5,295 bases of DNA from Phycisphaerales bacterium (GTDB taxonomy: Bacteria > Planctomycetota > Phycisphaerae > Phycisphaerales > Phycisphaeraceae). The DNA is taken from NCBI GenBank assembly GCA_012031455.1, contig JAAUTM010000141.1, positions 1-5,295 on the forward strand, given 5' to 3'. The position numbers were made by a program, and so were the translations under genes. Positions 1-5,295 of this stretch are shown here, in pieces (the first letter of the stretch is position 1; the number at the start of each line of letters is the position of its first letter). The notes beneath the pieces were generated by a model. It had not been told where the DNA came from, did no database searches, and saw only the letters and a list, made by a program, of their open reading frames with translations.

Positions 1-69
1 TATGGCAGAAAAGCAAATCCGATCAGCGATTCATGCATGGCACGGCGAATCGCTTGGCAAGTTTAGCAG

Positions 70-83
70 CGCACCAAGGTGCG
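70..83. promoter_or_regulatory. short palindrome CGCACC-AA-GGTGCG, possible operator
   Basis: A perfect 6-bp inverted repeat with an AA centre. A two-base centre is too tight for a stable RNA hairpin, so a dimeric DNA-binding protein site is the more natural reading. It lies about 290 bp upstream of the sigma-54 promoter, within the range of an upstream regulatory site. No regulator can be named, and chance occurrence is possible. Confidence 0.25.
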
Positions 84-111
84 ATGCCTGTTAACTCGAA
101 AGGATACAGAC

Positions 112-123
112 GCGACAAGTCGC
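112..123. promoter_or_regulatory. short palindrome GCGAC-AA-GTCGC, possible operator
   Basis: A perfect 5-bp inverted repeat, again with an AA centre, 41 bp centre to centre from the similar palindrome at 70-83. The shared architecture (short GC-rich half-sites around AA) suggests a pair of related sites about four helical turns apart. The half-site sequences themselves differ (CGCACC versus GCGAC), so the link is weak. Confidence 0.22.
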
Positions 124-366
124 AGCGCTAAGCAACTAATCCATCCGGTTTACCGAGCTACTGACCACTTAACGACCACGTTGGAGTCGCTCCATGATGA
201 ATTGCCACTGCATTGCGCATCCGGCAAAACGTTCAAACCGTGTCTTGCAACCCAGTCGCATGACCACCGCCAAAGTGTGCCTAATTCATAGGTAAATCCA
301 CTCATCCATGCGCGAAATTGAGGAATAAAGATCAATTTGTATGTAGTTGCGGAGTAAAAATGAGTT

Positions 367-382
367 TGGCACGCGGCTCGCA
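367..382 (+). promoter_or_regulatory. sigma-54 (RpoN) promoter of nifHDK
   Basis: TGGCACGCGGCTCGCA matches the -24/-12 consensus TGGCACG-N4-TTGC(A/T) at every defined position except one (C for the second T of the -12 box). The invariant GG (368-369) and GC (380-381) have the required 10-bp separation. Transcription would start near 393, giving a nifH leader of about 155 nt. Sigma-54 promoters drive nif operons in most Proteobacteria and require an AAA+ enhancer-binding activator such as NifA. The position ahead of nifH makes this the operon promoter. The activator itself is not in this window. Confidence 0.82.
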
Positions 383-402
383 TATGTATGAGCGTGACCG
401 AG

Positions 403-431
403 GAATCAGGTTGCAGGCCCACACCTGATTC
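403..431 (+). promoter_or_regulatory. 9-bp inverted repeat in the nifH leader
   Basis: GAATCAGGT (403-411) and ACCTGATTC (423-431) are perfect reverse complements separated by 11 bases. Given the predicted start near 393, the element occupies roughly +11 to +39 of the transcript. It could form a 5'-end stem-loop that stabilises the nifH mRNA, or be a DNA operator just downstream of the promoter. No T-tract follows on either strand, so it is not an intrinsic terminator. It does not resemble any riboswitch I know. Confidence 0.55.
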
Positions 432-521
432 ACCAGCACGGGGACGGCAAAGCAAACGCACGGAATAAACCTCGCCCGACGGCAGCCAATGTAACTGCGC
501 GCCGGCAGAACAAAACTTTGA

Positions 522-1382
<861 letters not shown>

Positions 1383-1414
1383 AAACAAATCGATACCAAA
1401 GAGATATCGAGTAA

Positions 1415-1492
1415 CTGGTTGCTGGTGGCTGGGGGACTGGCAAAAGCGATCGCAATGCTTGTTTGCCAGGCTACGAGCTACTAGCCCCCTGG
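1415..1492. repeat. inverted arrays of degenerate 7-bp words in the nifH-nifD spacer
   Basis: From 1415 to 1443 the sequence is four tandem words starting CTGG (CTGGTTG, CTGGTGG, an 8-base CTGGGGGA, then CTGGCAA). From 1464 to 1484 the complementary strand shows three 7-bp words of the form GCTAGTA/GCTCGTA/GCCTGGC. The two arrays face each other and pair imperfectly. The best core is CTGGCAAA (1437-1444) with TTTGCCAG (1462-1469), and GGGGG (1431-1435) can pair with CCCCC (1485-1489). The right arm shares 15 of 18 bases (1471-1488 versus 3339-3356) with the right arm of the nifD-nifK spacer, so the two spacers carry copies of one repeat family. Confidence 0.7.
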
Positions 1493-1500
1493 CGCCTTTT
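1431..1500 (+). terminator. possible partial terminator/processing hairpin after nifH
   Basis: The hairpin formed by CTGGCAAA/TTTGCCAG, with outer G5/C5 pairing, is followed by CTGGCGCC and a T4 run at 1497-1500. It could act as a leaky terminator or as a 3'-end stabiliser that lets nifH mRNA accumulate above nifDK. This fits the known need for excess Fe protein. The stem is interrupted and the T-run is short and several bases from the stem, so this is a suggestion only. Confidence 0.35.
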
Positions 1501-1550
1501 CTCTGTGATGAATGTTCCTGCCCGAAACTGTAGAACTCTGCATCTTGCTC

Positions 1551-1556
1551 AAGGAG
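1551..1556 (+). promoter_or_regulatory. ribosome binding site of nifD
   Basis: AAGGAG sits 6 bases before the ATG at 1563. It decides between this start and the in-frame ATG at 1512, which has no such site and would add 17 residues not typical of NifD. Confidence 0.85.
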
Positions 1557-1562
1557 CAAACA

Positions 1563-3272
1563 ATGTCTCTGGATAACATGCCCAACAACGATGGCTCTCC
1601 TGGTTCAGCAGTGCTGACTTCCGAATCCGCCAAGGAAACGCTCCTTAAGAGCTATCCGAAAAAGGTGGCCCGTAAGCGCGAAAACAGATCATCATTAATG
1701 ACAAAAACGAAGCAGGGGTAGCCCTGCCGCAGATTCAGGCCAACGTGCGAACGATCCCCGGCATCATCACCCAACGCGGCTGCACCTATGCCGGCTGCAA
1801 GGGTGTGGTGCTCGGACCGACGCGCGACATCGTGAACATCACGCATGGCCCCATCGGCTGCGGATACTACTCCTGGCTTACCCGCCGAAATCAGACCAAG
1901 CCCCCCCACTTCGGAAGATGACAACTACATCCCTTACTGCTTCTCAACCGACATGCAGGAAGAGAACATCATCTTTGGTGGGGAAAAGAAACTCGCTGCC
2001 GCAATTCAGGAAGCCTATGACCTGTTCCACCCCAAAGCCATCGCCGTGTTCTCCACCTGTCCGGTGGGTCTGATCGGTGATGACGTTCACCAGGTCACAA
2101 GGACGATGAAGGAGAAGCTGGGCATCAATGTGTTCGGCTTCTCTTGCGAAGGCTATCGCGGTGTGTCGCAGTCCGCCGGCCACCACATTGCCAACAACGG
2201 CCTGTTCAAGCACATTCTGGGAAACAACGATCAGCGGCCTGCGGGCAAGTTCCTCGTAAATCTGCTGGGTGAATACAACATCGGTGGCGATGCCTTTGTC
2301 ATCGAAGACCTGTTCGAACGATGCGGCATCACCCTGGTATCCACTTTCAGTGGCAATTCCTCGATTGATGCCTTTGAACAGGCACACAACGCCGACCTGA
2401 ACATGGTCATGTGCCACCGCTCGATCAACTACGTGGCCGACATGATGGAGAAGAAATTCGGCATCCCCTGGATCAAGGTCAACTTCATCGGGGTGGACGC
2501 CACCGCCAAGAGCCTGCGCAAAATGGGGCAGTACTTCGGCGATCAGGAACTGATCGAAAAAATCGAAATGGTGCTTTCGGAAGAAATGCCTGCGGTGCTC
2601 AAGTATCAGGCGGAAGTGCGTTCCCGCTGCGAAGGCAAGACAGCCATGCTGTTCGTCGGCGGATCACGCGCCCATCACTACCAGGAGCTGTTCAAGGAAA
2701 TCGGCGTCAAGACTGTGGCTGCTGGTTACGAATTCGCTCACCGCGATGACTATGAAGGTCGCCAGGTGATCCCGGATATTCAGATCGATGCTGACAGCCG
2801 AAACATTGAGGAATTAACGGTCGATGCCGATGCGGATCGGTACAACCCGCGTAAAACCGAAGCTCAGTTGAAAGAACTGGAAGCGCAGGGGCTGGCGATG
2901 AAGGACTACCCCGGCATGATGACCGACATGGCTCAGCGGGCTTTGGTGGTGGATGACATCAACCACTACGAAAGCGAAAAGCTGATTGAAATGTACAAAC
3001 CTGATGTGTTCTGTGCCGGCATCAAGGAAAAGTACGTGATTCAAAAACTGGGGCTGCCCTGCAAGCAGTTGCACAGCTACGACTACGGCGGACCTTACGC
3101 CGGGTTCACGGGAGCGGTGAACTTCTACAAGGACCTGGATCGGATGCTCAACTCACGCATCTGGCGCCACGTGACCCCGCCTTGGGAACAGAGTGAAAAT
3201 ACCAGCACCCTGGCCCCAGCCGCCACTGCCTCCAAAGGCATCAACAAAGGTATCGACCCGGAAGCAGAATGA
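1563..3272 (+). CDS. nifD: nitrogenase MoFe protein alpha subunit NifD (two compensating frameshifts in the sequence as given)
   Basis: NifD with NifK forms the alpha2beta2 MoFe protein; it holds FeMo-co, where N2 is reduced to ammonia. The reading uses frame 1563-1680, then the frame of 1682-1906, then 1908-3272. The shifts (one base missing in the A-run at 1681-1684, one extra C in 1901-1907) cancel, giving about 569 residues. P-cluster ligands are Cys74 ([10 protein letters not shown]), Cys100 (GPIGCG) and Cys166 ([11 protein letters not shown]), with spacings of 26 and 66 identical to A. vinelandii 62/88/154. FeMo-co is bound by Cys284 (MCHRSINY) and His504 ([10 protein letters not shown]). 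Active-site equivalents are Val82, Arg108, Gln203, His207 and Arg369. The 284-504 interval is 53 residues longer than in Azotobacter because of an insertion at about 401-460, a Group II/Clostridium-type feature. A low-complexity tail covers 543-569. The intact open frame alone (1845-3272) would lose Cys74 and Cys100 and begin with about 22 spurious residues. Confidence 0.95.
1680..1684 (+). other. frameshift 1 in nifD (one base missing, probably an A)
   Basis: Before this point the protein reads ...YPKKVARKR. After it, the homologous sequence [11 protein letters not shown] continues in a frame that needs one extra base. Restoring AAAA to AAAAA gives KREKQIIIND, which is what Group II NifD proteins look like here. 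Unrepaired, the frame stops at TAG 1719-1721. A homopolymer undercall is the simplest explanation. Confidence 0.85.
1901..1907 (+). other. frameshift 2 in nifD (extra C in a C7 run)
   Basis: The frame giving RRNQTKPP runs into TGA at 1919-1921. Removing one C from the seven at 1901-1907 joins it to [17 protein letters not shown], the expected continuation. This restores the original frame, cancelling the first shift. A C7 homopolymer is a classic overcall site, although slippage by polymerase in vivo cannot be excluded. Confidence 0.88.
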
Positions 3273-3356
3273 GGAGCTGGGAACTGGGGGATAGGAGCTA
3301 GGAAGACACACGCAAACAGAGTCTTTCCTGGTCCCTAACTACCAGCCACTAGCTCC
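3273..3356. repeat. long imperfect hairpin of 7-bp words in the nifD-nifK spacer
   Basis: It begins directly after the nifD stop codon. Bases 3275-3302 are exactly four 7-bp words (AGCTGGG, AACTGGG, GGATAGG, AGCTAGG). Bases 3327-3354 read on the other strand as four more (AGCTAGT, GGCTGGT, AGTTAGG, GACCAGG). The arms pair imperfectly around a loop at about 3308-3320. Perfect pairing occurs at the base (GGAGCT 3273-3278 with AGCTCC 3351-3356) and near the top (GGAA-GAC with GTCTTTCC). No T-run follows, so a terminator is unlikely. mRNA stabilisation between cistrons, or a mobile repeat that landed in the spacer, are the main options. Confidence 0.75.
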
Positions 3357-3413
3357 AATGATCGAATTGTGCCTTCAACCAACACCTGCCACGAACCTTA
3401 ATGGATACCGAAT

Positions 3414-4801
3414 ATGCTACTTCGCCACACCCCCACAGAAGTCGTTGAACGTCAGGCTTTGACCATCAACCCGGCCAAGACCTGTCAGCCGATTGGCGCG
3501 ATGTATGCCGCCTTGGGCATTCACCGCTGCCTGCCCCACAGCCACGGCTCGCAGGCTGCTGCTCGTATCACCGCAGCACATTGACCCGGCACTATAAGGA
3601 ACCGGTCATGGCTGGCACCAGTTCCTTCACCGAAGGCTCCTCGGTCTTTGGTGGCGGGGCCAACCTGGAAACCGCTTTCGAAAATATGTTCGCAATCTAC
3701 AATCCCGATGTCATTGCGGTGCATACCACCTGCCTCTCCGAAACCATCGGGGATGACATTCCGCAGATCGTGGACAAAGCCCGCACGGCCGGAAAGATCG
3801 GCCCGGACAAGCATGTGATTTTCTGCAACACCCCCTCGTATGTGGGTTCGCAGGTCACCGGCTTTGCCAACATGTGCAAGGGCATCGTCAGCGGTCTTGC
3901 CCAGAGCACCACGGACCAGAAAATTCAAACTCAGGTGAATGTGATGCCTGGGTGGGTCGAACCCTCTGACATGCGCGAACTGGGCAGGCTGGTCCGCGAA
4001 ATGGGCCTGACACCCATCGTGTATCCCGATACCAGCGATGTTCTGGATGCCCCGACCACCGGCAAGTACGACATGTACCCCAAGGGTGGTGCGACCGTCG
4101 CACAGGTCCAGGCCTCCGGCGACAGCGCCCTGACCCTCGCACTGGGACCGATCACTTCAGGACCTGCTGCACGCGAGTTGGAAACCAAGTGCAATGTGCC
4201 TGCTGAGATCATGGGGTTGCCCATTGGCCATTCGAGGCACCGACCGTTTCATCGCAGCGCTGCGTAAACAAAACGGCGGACATGTGCCGCAGTCGATTTT
4301 GAGCGATCGTGGCCGGCTCATCGACATCATCGCCGACATGCACCAGTACCTCTATGGCAAGACCGTGGCGATGTGGGGAGACCCTGACCAGCTCGTGGCC
4401 CTGACCGAGTTCCTCATGGACATGGACATGAGGCCCAAGTACATCGTCACCGGTACCCCCGGCAAAAAGTTCCTCAACGCATTGCGGATGTGCTGGGCGA
4501 TGATCACAAGGATGCACAGGTGCGCCAGGGCGGCCAGGCTGACATGTTCCTCATGCACCAGTGGATCAAGAACGAAAAAGTTGATCTGCTGATCGGCAAC
4601 ACCTACGGCAAGTACATCGCAAAGGATGAAAACATCCCGTTCATTCGCCATGGGTTCCCGATCGTGGACCGCATCGGCCACTCCTACTTCCCCACCGTCG
4701 GCTATCAGGGCGGCATGCGTCTGGTGGAACAAATCCTCAACGTGTTCCTGGATAAGCAGGACCGGGAAAGCAGTGAAGAATCGTTTGAACTGACGATGTG
4801 A
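3414..4801 (+). CDS. nifK: nitrogenase MoFe protein beta subunit NifK (three frameshifts in the sequence as given)
   Basis: NifK pairs with NifD and supplies half of the P-cluster ligands; it relays electrons from NifH to FeMo-co. The frames 3414-3554, 3557-4228, 4230-4478 and 4481-4801 join (one base missing near 3554, one extra C at 4228-4229, one base missing near 4480) to about 462 residues. P-cluster ligands are Cys24 (AKTCQPIGA), Cys49 (GSQGCCSYHR) and Cys107 ([11 protein letters not shown]). Their spacings of 25 and 58 equal those of A. vinelandii 70/95/153. Other family motifs are [29 protein letters not shown], the DPD and TGTPGKKF region, GNTYGKYIA and [15 protein letters not shown]. 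The protein lacks the roughly 45-residue N-terminal extension of Group I NifK, as expected for Group II. The ATG at 3414 is the only start after an in-frame stop at 3399-3401. No Shine-Dalgarno sequence precedes it, unlike nifH and nifD. TGA at 4799-4801 ends a typical ESFELTM terminus. Confidence 0.95.
3554..3555 (+). other. frameshift 3, in nifK (one G missing)
   Basis: The first frame reads HSHGSQ and then goes out of register to stop at TGA 3582-3584. Changing GG to GGG restores [22 protein letters not shown], with P-cluster ligand Cys49 in place. Without repair, the downstream open frame could start only at TTG 3581 or ATG 3608, and would miss Cys24 and Cys49. Confidence 0.88.
4228..4229 (+). 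other. frameshift 4, in nifK (one extra C)
   Basis: The frame reading EIMGLPIG continues as unrelated [12 protein letters not shown] and stops at 4265-4267. Deleting one C of the pair at 4228-4229 gives [15 protein letters not shown], the expected family sequence (PIG.(K/R)(A/G)TD.F). Confidence 0.86.
4480..4481 (+). other. frameshift 5, in nifK (one base missing)
   Basis: After [10 protein letters not shown] the given frame becomes Cys/Arg/Ser-rich and stops at 4590-4592. One extra base here (GCC ATT or GCA ATT) continues as [15 protein letters not shown] and then [19 protein letters not shown], the correct NifK C-terminal half. The missing base is C or A; the sequence cannot tell which. 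Confidence 0.86.
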
Positions 4802-4809
4802 TGGAAGAA

Positions 4810-4841
4810 GTGGCCAAGTGGTCGAGTGGCCAAGTGGCCGA
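4810..4841. repeat. 8-bp tandem repeat after nifK
   Basis: Four copies of an 8-bp unit GTGG(C/T)C(A/G)A lie end to end. They form two 16-bp units that differ at one base (GTGGCCAAGTGGTCGA and GTGGCCAAGTGGCCGA). A decayed fifth copy (GTGATGGA) follows at 4842-4849. The array starts 9 bases after the nifK stop. It is the third spacer in this operon to hold a short-period GTGG/CTGG-type repeat. Its length may vary between strains. Confidence 0.85.
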
Positions 4842-4867
4842 GTGATGGAACCAAGCCGGGGCGGTAG

Positions 4868-4900
4868 GGTGGGTCAAGCGAGTCTGCGAGCGGACCCACC
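4868..4900. repeat. hairpin GGTGGGTC...GACCCACC, probable dispersed repeat
   Basis: A perfect 8-bp inverted repeat (4868-4875 with 4893-4900) encloses a 17-base loop with a GCGAG direct repeat. The structure resembles intergenic REP-like palindromes with GTGGG/CCCAC arms that I recall as abundant in Planctomycetota genomes; that resemblance is from memory. No T-tract follows. Confidence 0.6.
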
Positions 4901-4972
4901 AATCGATGGATTGAAACGCCATCGTGAAACCGCTCATTCATCACGCCAGTCCTTGGTAACGCAACAGTGCAA

Positions 4973-5012
4973 CCTGTGGGCAGATGAAAACCATCTGCCC
5001 ACAGGCACTTTT
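4973..5012 (+). terminator. intrinsic terminator (14-bp perfect stem) between nifK and mop
   Basis: CCTGTGGGCAGATG (4973-4986) and CATCTGCCCACAGG (4992-5005) form an uninterrupted 14-bp stem with an AAAAC loop, followed by CAC and TTTTATTA. This is the strongest hairpin in the window and the best candidate for the end of the nifHDK transcript. It lies only 38 bases before the mop start, so it could also act as an attenuator in the mop leader if transcription reads through. On the opposite strand no T-run follows, so it is not clearly bidirectional. Confidence 0.75.
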
Positions 5013-5049
5013 ATTACTTCACGCACAATTCATTGATGAGAACCCAGGC

Positions 5050-5295
5050 ATGAAAGTCAGCGCGCGCAATCAACTGGCGGGAATGGTCAAGGTTTTGAAC
5101 GTCGGCGTGGTGAATGCGGAAGTGGTGATTGCCTTGCCGGGCGGTATGGAAATTGCAGCCATCATCAGCAAAAGCTCGTGCGAGAGTTTGGGGTTGAAGG
5201 TGGGTTCGCCGGCCTGTGCGGTGATCAAGGCCAGTGACGTGATGGTGGGGTGTGTGCGAGCCGTCGAGCGGGCCGGGTTCATGCGGTTGTCAAAC
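5050..5295 (+). CDS. mop: molybdate-binding Mop/TOBE-domain protein (molbindin), 3' end outside the window
   Basis: Small Mop/molbindin proteins bind molybdate in the cytoplasm and buffer molybdenum for cofactor synthesis. The 82 visible codons contain one complete Mop domain of about 68 residues. It starts KVSARNQLAG (2-11), followed by VNAEVVIALPGG (21-32), an IAAIISKSS strand (35-43), LGLKVGS (47-53) and the signature AVIKASDVMVG (57-67). These are the residues that line the oxyanion sites between subunits in characterised molbindins. The frame continues to the edge with FMRLSN (77-82), which looks like the start of a second domain (compare MKVSARN), so the full protein may be a tandem di-Mop of about 140 residues. 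The start is ATG 5050, with only a weak GATGAG upstream. Location behind nifHDK points to supply of Mo for FeMo-co; it could alternatively be the TOBE part of a longer protein. Confidence 0.87.
   Translation, partial: MKVSARNQLAGMVKVLNVGVVNAEVVIALPGGMEIAAIISKSSCESLGLKVGSPACAVIKASDVMVGCVRAVERAGFMRLSN

Larger units (their letters stand above)
1..366. other. upstream non-coding region, no credible gene
   Basis: I see no gene in this stretch. The only sizeable forward open frame (79-291, 70 codons) has no ribosome binding site, no recognisable domain, and a composition rich in Thr/Ser/His/Arg. The reverse-strand open frame running into this region (150-1559) is mainly the antisense of nifH. What can be seen are three small spaced palindromes, at 70-83, 112-123 and 182-194, and an A/T-richer stretch from about 280 to 366 just ahead of the sigma-54 promoter, where an enhancer-binding protein would normally act. 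I searched for the NifA upstream activator TGT-N10-ACA and did not find an exact match. The upstream neighbouring gene lies outside the window. Confidence 0.6.

Noticed and set aside
38..58. TGGCACG at 38-44 as a second sigma-54 promoter
   Set aside because: The GC dinucleotide needed 10 bases after the GG is not there (the bases are CG), so only half of the promoter matches.
79..291. Forward open frame of 70 codons upstream of the promoter
   Set aside because: No ribosome binding site, no domain and no hydrophobic or structured pattern; it is compatible with chance.
241..354. NifA upstream activator sites TGT-N10-ACA
   Set aside because: The TGT triplets at 241, 276, 338 and 342 were each checked; none has ACA at the required distance.
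388..468. Possible 26-codon leader peptide inside the nifH 5' leader
   Set aside because: No ribosome binding site, the start would lie at or before the predicted transcription start, and there is no run of regulatory codons.
1680..1907. Programmed ribosomal frameshifting in nifD
   Set aside because: Two opposite shifts in one gene would be required, with no canonical slippery heptamer and stimulatory structure, and NifD is not known to use recoding. Sequence error is simpler.
3581..4267. A separate 228-codon gene starting at TTG 3581
   Set aside because: It is the second frame segment of nifK. The upstream P-cluster ligands are encoded immediately before it in continuous homology, and it has no ribosome binding site.
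4905..4923. GGATTGAAAC, which resembles the end of many CRISPR repeats
   Set aside because: It occurs once, with no second copy and no regularly spaced units, so there is no array. The flanking GATGG/CCATC pairing is too short to matter.

Overview
This window holds the structural genes of a molybdenum nitrogenase, nifH-nifD-nifK, all on the + strand. They are followed by the start of a gene for a small Mop/TOBE-domain molybdate-binding protein (molbindin). The NifDK proteins are of the anaerobe-type Group II (NifH 'cluster III'). The signs are an insertion of about 53 residues in the second half of NifD, a NifK without the long N-terminal extension, and a NifH closest in style to Desulfovibrio/Chlorobium/Clostridium proteins. 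This is a bacterial diazotroph of moderately high GC. The degenerate short-period repeats and the GGTGGGTC...GACCCACC hairpin between the genes remind me of Planctomycetota genomes, but that assignment is from memory of style and is only tentative.

Layout: bases 1-548 contain no credible gene. They hold two small spaced palindromes, a strong sigma-54 (RpoN) promoter match at 367-382, and a perfect 9-bp inverted repeat just downstream of the expected transcription start. nifH (549-1382) is intact and has a good ribosome binding site. A 180-bp spacer leads to nifD (1563-3272) and a 141-bp spacer to nifK (3414-4801). Both spacers are filled by imperfect hairpins whose arms are built from degenerate 7-bp tandem words. 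After nifK come an 8-bp tandem repeat (4810-4841), a hairpin (4868-4900) and a perfect 14-bp stem terminator-like structure (4973-5012). The mop gene then starts at 5050 and runs off the window.

As given, nifD is broken by two single-base frameshifts (near 1681 and 1901-1907) and nifK by three (near 3554, 4228 and 4480). All are plus or minus one base. Within each gene the flanking frames join into a full-length protein in which every expected metal-ligand residue is present, with cysteine spacing identical to Azotobacter vinelandii NifD and NifK. The most economical reading is that these are sequencing or consensus errors in a functional operon. Automatic annotation would wrongly report truncated or split NifD and NifK.

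How the genes work together: NifH (Fe protein) hydrolyses ATP and passes electrons to the NifD2K2 MoFe protein, which reduces N2 on FeMo-co. The Mop protein probably binds molybdate and buffers molybdenum for cofactor synthesis. The sigma-54 promoter predicts nitrogen-controlled activation, probably by a NifA-type enhancer-binding protein, although no canonical NifA site (TGT-N10-ACA) was found. The nifI1/nifI2 genes that usually lie between nifH and nifD in this nitrogenase group are absent here.
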